Positions 48,841 through 57,506 are shown, counted from the stretch's first letter. The stretch: DNA of 64,000 nucleotides from Pseudomonas costantinii (GCF_001870435.1 NZ_MDDR01000015.1:1-64000); one strand, 5' to 3'. The notes: generated by a model from the letters alone, not told the origin. Made by a program: numbers and translations.

Positions 48841-48937
48841 GCGTCATCTCCCACCTTTTCCAGATCTGCGCTTGCCTGAAAGCCACCACAGAGGTGCCCC
48901 GAATCATCGAATTGATTCCAGAGCAGCAAGCAACCGA

Positions 48938-48965
48938 TGTGTGGTTAGCTGAACGCAATAGTTCC
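48938..48965 (-). promoter_or_regulatory. hrp box (HrpL promoter) of the frameshifted HrpK-like gene
   Basis: On the minus strand GGAACT, 15 bases, CCACACA. This matches the HrpL-dependent consensus GGAAC(C/T)-N15/16-CCACNNA. It is 98 bases upstream of the start at 48840. Confidence 0.85.
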
Positions 48966-49015
48966 GGGCGGCGTGTGAATACCAATAACAGCGTGTAAAA
49001 AAGTGAGGCGCGGGA

Positions 49016-49345
49016 TCAACCTGGTTTTTGCCCACACCACCAACGTGTGAGGCCCTTGATCAGCGCCGCCCATGCGCATACTAACTTGGCGTCAGTCTGG
49101 CTTTCCTGCCCAGGCTCAAGCATACCGCGGGTGAAATCATCGGCGACCGGCGCGTGGAATTTGCATTGGACCGCAAAGGCTTTCATACGCAGCCTTTCTG
49201 CGGCGTATCCGTTTGATAGGGGCACTGGGGCGACGCCTGTCGATGCCCCCTCGGCGTTTACCGGGGTTGACCGATCTACGTCATGCACATTGTGAAAGGC
49301 CTCACCGCCAACGGTTTGGCTGGATTGAAACGCAGTTGAAGTCAT
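49016..49345 (-). CDS. Small protein with type III-like N-terminus, unknown function
   Basis: The 109-residue product starts at 49345 (start supported by the hrp box at 49412-49439, which lies inside a longer reading frame that begins at 49492). The N-terminal 45 residues are rich in Ser, Thr, Gln and Val with a TSTAFQSSQT start, as in type III secreted proteins; the rest is a compact domain with three cysteines (FAVQCKFHAPVADDF, LVCAWAALIKGLTRWWCG). I do not recognise the domain. It is a separate transcription unit between two HrpK-like genes. Confidence 0.7.
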   Translation of the reverse strand: MTSTAFQSSQTVGGEAFHNVHDVDRSTPVNAEGASTGVAPVPLSNGYAAERLRMKAFAVQCKFHAPVADDFTRGMLEPGQESQTDAKLVCAWAALIKGLTRWWCGQKPG

Positions 49346-49651
49346 GTCTGGGCCCTGATTCAGTGTCTGAAAAGCGGCCGTTTTCGTTAAAGCCGCTAGG
49401 GTTGTATGCCCTGAGTGGCGAATGGATAGAAATAGTTCCTGACACAATCCAAAGCCCGAGGCGCCGCAAACATTCGCAACGCCTGACTGCACTCCGCTCT
49501 TTCAGCTAGCGGGATAATATTTGGAGTGCATGTTTGCTGATTCGGCCATCTGCGTCTCTGCTCGCGAGATTGTCCATTTTTGTCAGTAAATCACTGCGTT
49601 TGAGGACCGCCTGAGCCAATTGAATTAGGTGGTCCCTTGGAGAGTCGCCCG
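49346..49651. other. Gene-free stretch with one hrp box
   Basis: The 306 bases contain the hrp box of the small gene (49412-49439) and otherwise nothing I can assign. GC is slightly below the surrounding genes. Confidence 0.5.
49412..49439 (-). promoter_or_regulatory. hrp box (HrpL promoter) of the small unknown gene
   Basis: On the minus strand GGAACT, 15 bases, CCACTCA. It fits GGAAC(C/T)-N15/16-CCACNNA and lies 67 bases upstream of the start at 49345. Confidence 0.85.
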
Positions 49652-50497
49652 TCAGGGGTTTAGCGGCCAGTTTTTCAGGTCTCTGATATTAATTTCGCGT
49701 CCTCCAAAACCCTCTTTCAATTGATTGAAATGGCTGAGCATCTCCTGACCTATTTCCTTGTCAGTCTTGTATTTGAAGAGGTTATCGTCGCGAATGACAC
49801 TGCCCAATTGCCGCTTATCGATCTGACCGTCCAGCGCCCCCGTCCCACTGTTTCGGTCAAAGGCGGCGATCACCTCGGGACGCCGCATAAGCTCTCTGGC
49901 CAGTTGAATATTTTGATTCATAACGGGGTTCCTACCCAGAGGTCTTCCCGCCATCTCTTTAATAGCGCTGGTATTCATGGTCATCGATTGACTCGACCCT
50001 GAAAACGCCTTGAAGTTGTCCAGCAGCGCCTGCCCCAATTGCTCATTACTTTTCGTTGAGTAGTTGGGGCCTGGTTTAACCGGCAGGTGCGGGTGCGGGT
50101 GCGGGTGCGGCTTGCCAATGCTGGGATCAGGCCTTGGCGGCGCACTGTCGCAATGTGAATGCATAGGGGGACGCTGCCCGACAAACCATTGCCCCAACCA
50201 CTGCTGGAGCTGCTGCAGGAGCCCCTGGGGTAAGGCCGGCGTCATTGCAGAAGTGTTTTGGTGATGGGCAAAGTGATTGTGATCACTGTGACGATGAGTC
50301 GGAGGATGACGATCGCCAAACATTGGTCCGGCCTGGTTTTCTCGCGAAAAATTGACGCCTCCGGTGTTGTTGCCGCCGTCGTAGGACGGTGCGGCAGGTG
50401 CCGGACGGCTGGCCTTGGCATCGGGTTTAGGGTTGAACTGAGAAGTGTCAGTGGTAGATGAAACAGATACAGGTGTATCGAGAGTCGATATCGACAT
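49652..50497 (-). CDS. HrpK-like type III secretion substrate/translocator-type protein
   Basis: The 281-residue protein has a Ser/Thr-rich N-terminal 35 residues (SISTLDTPVSVSSTTDTS) typical of type III export, then a His/Pro-rich low-complexity middle (HPHPHPHLP at 131-139 from a 6-bp DNA repeat), and a C-terminal part of HrpK-like modules: A at 152-190 (QLGQALLDNFKAF, KEMAGRPLGRN), B at 195-236 (ARELMRRPEVIAAFD, ALDGQID) and a second A at 247-281 (EIGQEMLSHFNQL, IRDLKNWPLNP). Module B has an EF-hand-like DRNSGTGALDG loop. HrpK of P. syringae is a type III translocator. GGAGG precedes the ATG, and a perfect hrp box lies 78 bases upstream. No chaperone adjoins. Confidence 0.72.
   Translation of the reverse strand: MSISTLDTPVSVSSTTDTSQFNPKPDAKASRPAPAAPSYDGGNNTGGVNFSRENQAGPMFGDRHPPTHRHSDHNHFAHHQNTSAMTPALPQGLLQQLQQWLGQWFVGQRPPMHSHCDSAPPRPDPSIGKPHPHPHPHLPVKPGPNYSTKSNEQLGQALLDNFKAFSGSSQSMTMNTSAIKEMAGRPLGRNPVMNQNIQLARELMRRPEVIAAFDRNSGTGALDGQIDKRQLGSVIRDDNLFKYKTDKEIGQEMLSHFNQLKEGFGGREINIRDLKNWPLNP
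50086..50109. repeat. Four-copy hexanucleotide repeat GGTGCG in the HrpK-like gene
   Basis: Four perfect copies of a 6-bp unit lie inside the coding region and give the HP-dipeptide run. Unit number can change without breaking the frame. Confidence 0.9.
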
Positions 50498-50574
50498 AGG
50501 TGCCTCCAGTACAATAATGTTAGATCTTTAACCTGTCGCTCCACCGTTACGTCGAGGACAATCGGGTCTCCACT

Positions 50575-50603
50575 TGTGTGGCGCATCTGTCGGAATAGGT
50601 TCC
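50575..50603 (-). promoter_or_regulatory. hrp box (HrpL promoter) of the intact HrpK-like gene
   Basis: On the minus strand GGAACC, 16 bases, CCACACA: a perfect match to the HrpL consensus. It ends 78 bases from the ATG at 50497. Confidence 0.93.
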
Positions 50604-50645
50604 TGATCAAGCAGTAAGCTGGTTAAAAAGGCGTAGGAAACAGGC

Positions 50646-50682
50646 AAAAAAAATCGCAGCCCTTGAGCTGCGATTTTTCGTC
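50646..50682 (-). terminator. Intrinsic terminator after the TonB receptor gene
   Basis: On the minus strand AATCGCAGC pairs with GCTGCGATT around a six-base loop and is followed by a T run. It is 12 bases past the stop and also bounds the type III cluster. Confidence 0.9.
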
Positions 50683-50693
50683 TCACCGGCAGG

Positions 50694-53099
50694 TCAGAAC
50701 CCGACGCTTGCCTGTACGAAGAACGTACGTGGCTCACCCAGATACAACCCGGCATTGTTGTCACTGGAGCGCGTGTAGTGCTGTTGGTCGAAGACGTTTT
50801 TCACGCCCACGCCCAGTTTCAGATTCGACAGCTGCGCACCGAAGTCATAACCGCTGCGCACGTTGACTGAGACATAACCCGGAATGTCACCGTACTGACC
50901 ATCGGCTGTGCCCTGAGTGATATAGGTGGTGCCGGTGCCTGGCGCACGTTGACCGGACTGAGCGTAAACGTCCAGGTTGTGGGTCCAGTGGTTCACGCCA
51001 TAGCGCAGTCCCAAAGTGGCCACTTCACGGGAGTACAGCGGCAGGTCGCGGCCCTTGAAGGGTACATCGCCCTCGGAGGTGGCCTTGGTGTAGGTGAAAC
51101 CGGCGCTAGCGGTCAGGCCGTCCAGACGCGGGTCCAGGTTCGACAGGTCATAGTGGGCCGATGTTTCAATACCTTGGTGCTTGGTGGCGCCCAGATTGGT
51201 CCAGCCCACATCGTTGCTGACGTATTGCAACTCATCCGAGAAGTCGATGTAGAACAGCGTTACCTCACCGCCCCAGACGCTATCGTTGTAGCGCGTACCA
51301 ATCTCGTAGGTCTTGGCTTTTTCCGGGTTCAGGCCGTTGGCGGTCTGGTCGCCGGTGCCACCCTGGCCGAGTTGGAAGTACTGCAGGCTGCCGAAAGACG
51401 TTTCGTAGTTGGCGAACAGTTTCCAGGCGTCGGATACGTGGTACATCACGCTCAAGGCCGGTAGCGGTTCGTTGTTGCTGACCTCGCGATTTTTCTCCTG
51501 GGTGCGCACACCGTTCAAGGCGACTACCGGGCGGTCATGCCAGGTGGTCTTGATGTCTTCGAAGCGTATGCCCGGAGTAATGGTCCACTTGCCGATATCG
51601 ACCTTGTTATCGATATAGAAGGCGTTGGCCTCGGTACCGCCAGTCCGGTCCTGGTAGACATGACCGTCGCTCTGCCCGCCCGGTGTTGGTACGTTGTTGA
51701 CCAGGTTCAGGCTGGTCGCCTGCTCGTGCATGCCTTCTTTGAGATAGCGATAACCGAGGCTAACTTCCTGGGTGCTCGGACCCACGTCGAACACATGGGA
51801 GACCCGCGGCTCGATGCCGAAAGTGTAGTAGGTGCGCGGGTAGGAACCGAGGGTCTTCAGGTCACGGTTGGCGATGTTGCTGCCACGGAAGCTGTCGGAA
51901 TAGTAGGTCAGCACTTCGGCCTGGGTACGGTCGTCAATCTGGCGGATGTATTTGAAAGACACGTCCTTGCGGCGGCCGCTGAAGTTGTCCCAGTCACGCA
52001 CCGATTGGTACGGATTGGCGCTGAACTGCTTCTGGGTCAGGCCGCCGGGCATATCGGCGCTGGCGTCGTAGTAGTGGAAGTTCAGCGAGAAATCGTCTTG
52101 ATCGGTCGGCGCCCAGTGAGTCTTGAAGATGACGTCGTCGATGTCGTTGGAATTGTTGCTGTTGCGGTAGCCATCGCCCTTGACCCCGGAATACAGCAAC
52201 GCAGCTCCGATGCCGTTGTCCGCCGTACCGCCGACGAAAGCGTTTTCAATGTGTTTCCAACCGCCGTGGGCCGAGGTTTCCAGGGTAGTACCGACGTCGC
52301 CGGAAAACTTCTCCGGAATCGCACGGGTCACGAAGTTGATCACACCGCCGACGTTCTGTGGCCCATAACGCACGGAACCGGCGCCGCGTACCACGTCGAT
52401 GCTGTCCAGGTTCCCGGCGGAGATCGGTGCCATCGACAGTTGTGGTTGACCGTACGGGGCAAACGCCGCCGGCACGCCGTCGATCAGCACCGTGGAGCGC
52501 GGCGACAGGCGTGAGGTCAGGCCACGCACACCCACGTTCAGGGAAATATCGCTGCCGCCGGTACCGTTGGATTCCTGCACCTGCACCCCAGGGACACGAC
52601 GCAGCACGTCACCGACATTCATTGCGCCCTGCTCCACCATGGCTTCGCGACGGATGACCGTGCGCGCGCCAGGGTGGTTCTGCACCACTGCGGCGTTGGC
52701 ATCGCCGAGCCAGTCACCGACCACCTTGATGTCGGTGACGCCCAGTTCCAGAGGCGAGCCGGCTTCACCAGTGCCACTGCTCAGCGGGCGTAGAGTCACG
52801 GAGCCGGCGTCGATCTGGTAATCCAGGCCACTGCCTTGCAACAACTGGCGCAGGGCTTGTTCCGGTGAAACGTTGCCGTCGACCGCTGGTGCTTGCTTGC
52901 CCGCGACCATGTCGGGACTGAAAAACACTTGCAGAGAAGTCTGCTGGCCCAATTGGCTCAGCGCCGCGCCCAGGGGTTGGGCGCGGATATGAATGCCGTC
53001 CGCAGCGTAGGCCGCTGGCAGCGCGACACTGACAGCAAGCGCCAGGGCCAGGGGCACCCAGCGGGAGATTTTATTGTTGTTCACGGCGAGTTTTTTCAC
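50694..53099 (-). CDS. TonB-dependent siderophore receptor with STN signalling domain
   Basis: The 801-residue outer-membrane protein has a signal peptide (WVPLALALAVSVALPAAYA), an STN secretin-like domain (IHIRAQPLGAALSQLG, GNVSPEQALRQLLQGSGL) for signalling to FecR, a plug (RRVPGVQVQESNGTGGSD), and a 22-strand barrel ending in the usual terminal Phe (VQASVGF). It imports an iron chelate across the outer membrane and signals its presence. GTG at 53099 gives the best signal peptide; GTG at 53084 also works. The gene follows fecR by 97 bases. The siderophore cannot be named. Confidence 0.93.
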   Translation of the reverse strand: MKKLAVNNNKISRWVPLALALAVSVALPAAYAADGIHIRAQPLGAALSQLGQQTSLQVFFSPDMVAGKQAPAVDGNVSPEQALRQLLQGSGLDYQIDAGSVTLRPLSSGTGEAGSPLELGVTDIKVVGDWLGDANAAVVQNHPGARTVIRREAMVEQGAMNVGDVLRRVPGVQVQESNGTGGSDISLNVGVRGLTSRLSPRSTVLIDGVPAAFAPYGQPQLSMAPISAGNLDSIDVVRGAGSVRYGPQNVGGVINFVTRAIPEKFSGDVGTTLETSAHGGWKHIENAFVGGTADNGIGAALLYSGVKGDGYRNSNNSNDIDDVIFKTHWAPTDQDDFSLNFHYYDASADMPGGLTQKQFSANPYQSVRDWDNFSGRRKDVSFKYIRQIDDRTQAEVLTYYSDSFRGSNIANRDLKTLGSYPRTYYTFGIEPRVSHVFDVGPSTQEVSLGYRYLKEGMHEQATSLNLVNNVPTPGGQSDGHVYQDRTGGTEANAFYIDNKVDIGKWTITPGIRFEDIKTTWHDRPVVALNGVRTQEKNREVSNNEPLPALSVMYHVSDAWKLFANYETSFGSLQYFQLGQGGTGDQTANGLNPEKAKTYEIGTRYNDSVWGGEVTLFYIDFSDELQYVSNDVGWTNLGATKHQGIETSAHYDLSNLDPRLDGLTASAGFTYTKATSEGDVPFKGRDLPLYSREVATLGLRYGVNHWTHNLDVYAQSGQRAPGTGTTYITQGTADGQYGDIPGYVSVNVRSGYDFGAQLSNLKLGVGVKNVFDQQHYTRSSDNNAGLYLGEPRTFFVQASVGF

Positions 53100-53196
53100 G
53101 TCGAACTTAGTCCTGTAATCGCAAGAGTATGCGGCTGTTAATGCAAACCAGTTGCAGTTACAAAGGAAGACGAAGAACTCGAAAAAAACCTGAATA

Positions 53197-54177
53197 TCAA
53201 CGTGAAATAATTTCCTGGCTGCCGTCCGGCAAGGTTCGCAAGGCGACCGGCAGGATGTGCGGCAAGGCTTTGAGCAAGGCATCGGTGTCGCTGGATTTGA
53301 ACACGCTGGTCAAGCGCAGGTTGCCCACCGCAGCCGTACTGACCCGCAAGGGTTGCTCGCGGTAACGCGACACTTCCCGGGCTACTTCGCCGAGTGTGGC
53401 GTTGTTGAACACCAGCTTGCCGCTGCGCCAGGCCGTCAGTTCATCGGTATTCACCGCATAGGCTGCTGCGACTTGCCCAAGCGAATCGACATGCGTACCC
53501 CGGCCGGCCGTAAGCATCACACTCTGATCCGACGAACGCCCCTGCACCTTGACCGTACCGGCCTCGACCGCCACACGGGTCTGGTCGTCATCACGGCGTA
53601 CATCAAACCGCGTACCGGTGACCGTCACCTGCCCTGCCCCGGCGGCCACGACAAACGGTCGGCTGATGTCATGCTCGACGCTGAACATCGCTTCGCCCTG
53701 CTTGAGCTCCACACCGCGCCGGCCTTTTTCATAGTGCACCGCGACCACACTGCGGCTGTTCAGGTCCATCACCGAACCGTCGGGCAAGGCCACCTGGCGA
53801 TGCTCACCCAATCGGGTACTGAACTCGGCATTGTAGGGTTTTGGATGATCAAGCCCGCTGAACAACCCCAGCCCCAAGGCGACCGTCACCACACTCGCGG
53901 CAACCGCATAACGCAATACGGCGCGACGCTTGGGACGCTCGAGCGGCGCATCGCATAGCGCCTGCAAGCGAGCTTTGGGCAGCAGGTCGGTGGCGCTCCA
54001 CAGCCCTTGCAACACATCGAATTCATATTGGTGCTCCGGCTGCTCTGCACGCCAGGTGTCGAAACGCTGCCGCTCTTCGACGCTCAACTCGGCGTCTTGC
54101 AGGCGTACAAACCATTGCGCGGCTTCGTCGCGAGCACGGCTATCCATCATGGAAGATCCTGTTTCAAAGCGGGTCAT
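53197..54177 (-). CDS. FecR-type anti-sigma regulator
   Basis: The 326-residue protein has a cytoplasmic N-terminal domain (AAQWFVRLQDAELSVEERQRFDTW), one membrane segment near 90-108 (YAVAASVVTVALGLGLF) and a periplasmic FecR domain (TRLGEHRQVALPDGSVMDLNSRS) with a C-terminal STN-like part. It transmits the receptor signal to the sigma factor. ATG overlaps the sigma stop by four bases (ATGA). Confidence 0.94.
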   Translation of the reverse strand: MTRFETGSSMMDSRARDEAAQWFVRLQDAELSVEERQRFDTWRAEQPEHQYEFDVLQGLWSATDLLPKARLQALCDAPLERPKRRAVLRYAVAASVVTVALGLGLFSGLDHPKPYNAEFSTRLGEHRQVALPDGSVMDLNSRSVVAVHYEKGRRGVELKQGEAMFSVEHDISRPFVVAAGAGQVTVTGTRFDVRRDDDQTRVAVEAGTVKVQGRSSDQSVMLTAGRGTHVDSLGQVAAAYAVNTDELTAWRSGKLVFNNATLGEVAREVSRYREQPLRVSTAAVGNLRLTSVFKSSDTDALLKALPHILPVALRTLPDGSQEIISR

Positions 54178-54674
54178 GGGGCCATCGCATCCAGGCGGTC
54201 ACGCAAATGCCGCAGGGTGCGGATCATATACTTTTCCACCATGTTTTTAGACAAGCCCAGGCGTACGGCGATTTCCTGCTGAGTGAGGCCCTCGATTTTC
54301 TGCCAGATGAAAATCTTGCGACAGTTGAGCGGCAGCTCGGCCAAAGCCCGCTCGATGGAGTCCGCCAACTGGATCGCGTGCATGAAATGCTCCGGGTCGC
54401 CGCTGTCGGGCGAACTCTGATCAAAGGCTTTCAGCGCCAGCGACTCGCGACGGTCTTCGCGGCGGTAGGCGTCAACGGCGATATTGCGCGCCGTTTGATG
54501 CAGGTAGGCGCGCGGCTGCTCAACCTCGCTCGAACGGGACTCAAGCACCCTGACAAAGGTGTCGTGCGCCAGGTCTTCGGCCTGCTGACGGTTTCTCAGG
54601 CGACGTGTCCAGGTTCCGATCAACTCTTCGTAGTGCTCGAAAAAACCTGTTCTGCGGGGCGGCGGAGGAATCAT
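54174..54674 (-). CDS. FecI-type ECF sigma factor
   Basis: The 166-residue sigma factor has region 2 (QAEDLAHDTFVRVLES, PRAYLHQTARNIAVDAYRR) and region 4 (LPLNCRKIFIWQKIEGLTQQ, GLSKNMVEKYMIRTLRHLRD). It should direct transcription of the downstream receptor when FecR signals. A Fur-box-like sequence lies upstream, as is usual for iron-starvation sigma factors. Confidence 0.95.
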   Translation of the reverse strand: MIPPPPRRTGFFEHYEELIGTWTRRLRNRQQAEDLAHDTFVRVLESRSSEVEQPRAYLHQTARNIAVDAYRREDRRESLALKAFDQSSPDSGDPEHFMHAIQLADSIERALAELPLNCRKIFIWQKIEGLTQQEIAVRLGLSKNMVEKYMIRTLRHLRDRLDAMAP

Positions 54675-54702
54675 CGCGAGAGCACTGGGGAGGCGGGGTG
54701 TG

Positions 54703-54721
54703 AATAGTAATGCTTCCTATT
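54703..54721 (-). promoter_or_regulatory. Candidate Fur box upstream of the sigma gene
   Basis: AATAG-TAATGCTTC-CTATT is an imperfect 19-bp palindrome 29 bases before the sigma start. It shares AT-rich halves with the Fur consensus but has several mismatches. Confidence 0.45.
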
Positions 54722-54787
54722 AAGCCGGGCAATTGCTTCCCGTCGCTCAGACTGTCGGTGTAGTCATTCAAAAAGATGAGACTTCTT

Positions 54788-55333
54788 TCAAATGACTGGA
54801 AGAAAGGGCTTTTCCAGAACGCCGTAACTCACTAGCCATGCAAGGTAGATGTTCGCGCGCTTCTCAGAAAAATAATCCAGCAGCAGTATCATCGCCACCT
54901 GCCACGCCACACCGGCTCCAAAACCTTCCCAAACACTACTATGAGCCGCCAGCCCGAGCAGAAACACAGCCATGACAAACAATATTATTTCGGTCCTGCG
55001 ACTGATTGAAAGCCCATTCAACACCGCTTTTACACGAGGGATTTCCTCTTGCACGATTCGCTCCGGTGCATACACAAGCATATGCTCCACTCGCGCAATG
55101 TCTTTAGGGCTGCGGATCCAGACCGTAAGTCCCACCACGATCTGGATCAGTGCTAAAACGACGAGTGAATACCCGGCACCGTGCCAGAATGGCCCGCTGT
55201 AGCAACTGGCAACTGCCACTCCTACAGCGACAAGACCCAGGATCACGAACAACAAACCTGCTTTACGCTCAGCATCAAAGTAAGCTTCGACAGCGTTGCC
55301 TGCGTCCCCTCCTCCACCCTCATGACGTGACAC
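54788..55333 (-). CDS. Multi-spanning membrane protein of unknown function
   Basis: The 180-residue protein has four hydrophobic helices, in two pairs: residues about 25-45 (LLFVILGLVAVGVAV) and 52-74 (YSLVVLALIQIVVGLTVWI), then 118-135 and 143-160, separated by a charged cytoplasmic-type loop (EHMLVYAPERIVQEEIPRV). No family is recognised. I chose the GTG at 55333, with AAGG upstream; an earlier ATG at 55414 would overlap the end of the hydrolase gene. It is in line with the hydrolase and probably co-transcribed. Confidence 0.7.
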   Translation of the reverse strand: MSRHEGGGGDAGNAVEAYFDAERKAGLLFVILGLVAVGVAVASCYSGPFWHGAGYSLVVLALIQIVVGLTVWIRSPKDIARVEHMLVYAPERIVQEEIPRVKAVLNGLSISRRTEIILFVMAVFLLGLAAHSSVWEGFGAGVAWQVAMILLLDYFSEKRANIYLAWLVSYGVLEKPFLPVI

Positions 55334-55361
55334 TGTTTTGATACCTTGTGACTGATTACAA

Positions 55362-56333
55362 CTAATGCTCTTGAAACCAGCTAGCAACATGACCAACTGC
55401 ACGATCGACCACATCAGGCTGTTCGTAATACTGGAAGTGATTGGTTCCGTTTTCCCAAATAAGCTTTTTATCTGCGCCAGGAATTGAATCGAAATGACGA
55501 CGGGCCGCCGCCGGATTCATACAGGTGTCCGAATGCACGATAAGTGCCGGTTTTTTTAGCTGGGCCACTCCTGGCACCGTCGTGTAATCAAAATGGTCCA
55601 GATCACTCATGATTGCGTAACGGTTTTCCCAGCCCTTCAGCGTCCAAGGGCCATACCAGCTCCAAACCAAAGGCCCTGGCAGCCCCGCACTCGATCCGAG
55701 TATCGGGTCGCCCAATTGCGCGTCCACAAGAGGCTGGTACACGACTTCGCCGGTTGCTTCATAGCGGGCCTTTGCATCCCTTGCGCGCTCTAGACGAGCG
55801 GCGAGCAAAGCTTCCAACTGCTCAGTCGTCGGAGCTGTCGCGGGATCAAACGGGTTTTCACTGACGCCGGCAGCAAGCATGAACAGATCAGTTTCGCGGT
55901 CACGGTAATATCCGGTAACCGACGCAACAGCGCCCACCCGATCATCGTATGAAGCGATGTCCAGCATCTCGGGGCCTCCCTGGCAAATACCCAGCAGGAA
56001 TACTCGCGTCCGGTCGATATCCTGCCGTGTCAGCAGATGATCCAGCGCCGAGACAACGTCCTCATTCTTCATTCTCGGATTTTCCAAGCGCCGCGGCATA
56101 CCGCCACTTTCACCCACTGTGCGCGGGTCGAACGCCAGCGCGGCGAACCCCTCATCGGCCAGTCGGGTCGCGTATTGGGTGGGTGCTTGTTCCTTGGAAA
56201 ACGAATAAGGGCCCAGCACTACAACCACCGGGAAAGGCCCCTTTCCTTGCGGCCGATAAAGCACGCCGACCACCTCGTCGCCATGGGAGTCAAAAGCGAT
56301 TTTTTCAGCTGTGTAATTACCGTGTGCGGACAT
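55362..56333 (-). CDS. Alpha/beta hydrolase, dienelactone hydrolase-like
   Basis: The 323-residue enzyme has the alpha/beta hydrolase core with VVVVLGPYSFSK, FDPRTVGESGG and a nucleophile elbow LLGICQGGPE with cysteine C117, as in dienelactone hydrolases, rather than serine. A catalytic His is likely in NGTNHFQYY. Substrate unknown. It is divergent from a LysR regulator that probably controls it. Confidence 0.87.
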   Translation of the reverse strand: MSAHGNYTAEKIAFDSHGDEVVGVLYRPQGKGPFPVVVVLGPYSFSKEQAPTQYATRLADEGFAALAFDPRTVGESGGMPRRLENPRMKNEDVVSALDHLLTRQDIDRTRVFLLGICQGGPEMLDIASYDDRVGAVASVTGYYRDRETDLFMLAAGVSENPFDPATAPTTEQLEALLAARLERARDAKARYEATGEVVYQPLVDAQLGDPILGSSAGLPGPLVWSWYGPWTLKGWENRYAIMSDLDHFDYTTVPGVAQLKKPALIVHSDTCMNPAAARRHFDSIPGADKKLIWENGTNHFQYYEQPDVVDRAVGHVASWFQEH

Positions 56334-56391
56334 ATTTACGCCTCCAACGTCTTGAGTTCACCGAGCTTATGGGATACTCACTGACGCGAAT

Positions 56392-57318
56392 ATGGCCACA
56401 ATACTTGATAAATACATGAACAATACTCACCAGTTAAAAGGCATGGATTTCTTCACTCTGAGCGTGTTTCTTGCGGCGGCAAGGCACCTTAACTTCCGTG
56501 CAACGGCATTGGACCTGGATATCACGCCCTCAGCTGTCAGCCATTCGGTAAAGGCGCTTGAGCAGAAACTGGGTGTGCGCCTGTTCAATCGAACAACGCG
56601 CAGTGTGTCGCTGACCCACGCGGGTGAGCGGCTGGCCAAGAAGCTGACCCCCGCAATGACTTCGATTGCCGATGCGATGCAGGAGGCGGATGACACTCGC
56701 TCGGTCCCCAGCGGCACGATCAGGATCAATGCCAGTGAGGGCGCTGTGCGCATGATTTTTCGCCCCGTGCTTGCTCGCTTCTTGCGGGAGCACCCATCGA
56801 TACATCTGGACGTGGTGACCGATGGCAAGCTCAGTGACGTCACCGCAGACGGATTCGACGCCGGCATCCGGCTGGCGGAGGCCGTGCCGCAAGACATGAT
56901 TGCTATCCGCCTGACGGACGACATACGTTTTGCCGCCGTGGGATCACCCGATTACTTTTCAGCACGCGGACGCCCAAATACCCCACAGGATCTCTACCAG
57001 CACGACTGCATCCGCTTCCGTTTTGACAGCGGCGCAATTTACCGGTGGGAATTTGAACGTCAGGGCCGCAAGGAGGTTATCAATGTCAGCGGCCCTCTTA
57101 CGCTGACTGACCAGCCTTTTATGGTTGAAGCCGCAATGGATGGAGTCGGCATCGCCTTCGTTCCTGAGCATCTGGCAATTGGTGCCATAGGGGACGGCAG
57201 GCTTGAGCGTGTACTCGATGATTGGTGCCCTTCAGTGCCGGGACTATGCCTTTATTATTCCGGGCATCGCCATGTATCAGTTGCGCTTCGCACACTCATT
57301 GAGGCTATCCGCCGGTGA
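56392..57318 (+). CDS. LysR-family transcriptional regulator
   Basis: The 308-residue regulator has the N-terminal helix-turn-helix (AARHLNFRATALDLDITPSA, SVKALEQKLGVRLFNRTTRS) and a LysR substrate-binding domain. It faces the hydrolase gene divergently over 58 bases, the usual layout for a LysR regulator and its target. Starts at 56392, 56416 and 56443 are all possible; none has a strong ribosome site. Confidence 0.9.
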   Translation: MATILDKYMNNTHQLKGMDFFTLSVFLAAARHLNFRATALDLDITPSAVSHSVKALEQKLGVRLFNRTTRSVSLTHAGERLAKKLTPAMTSIADAMQEADDTRSVPSGTIRINASEGAVRMIFRPVLARFLREHPSIHLDVVTDGKLSDVTADGFDAGIRLAEAVPQDMIAIRLTDDIRFAAVGSPDYFSARGRPNTPQDLYQHDCIRFRFDSGAIYRWEFERQGRKEVINVSGPLTLTDQPFMVEAAMDGVGIAFVPEHLAIGAIGDGRLERVLDDWCPSVPGLCLYYSGHRHVSVALRTLIEAIRR

Positions 57319-57320
57319 AC

Positions 57321-57506
57321 TTGTGACCCGCCGCGCCAGTCAGCTAACTGAACGCTCTGATAAAGGCGCCCAGGCGATTGCCATCGATGGCGATGTATCG
57401 AAAGAAGCGGACGTAGAACGCTGACGCCTCTGACTATGTGGTAGGCAGTACTCTGTTTATTGATGGCGGCATGAGCCTTTATCCGGAGTTTCGTGGCAAT
57501 GGTTGA
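57321..57506 (+). pseudogene. Remnant of a short-chain dehydrogenase (glucose dehydrogenase-type), internal deletion
   Basis: A fragment of the N-terminal half ends AIAIDGDVSKEADVER and meets a stop; from 57437 another frame reads SDYVVGSTLFIDGGMSLYPEFRGNG up to the TGA at 57504. These are the GDVSKE and GxxLFxDGGMSLYPxF signatures of one SDR family, so most of the gene is deleted. The tail overlaps the GH15 start, as an intact SDR-GH15 pair would. Confidence 0.75.
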
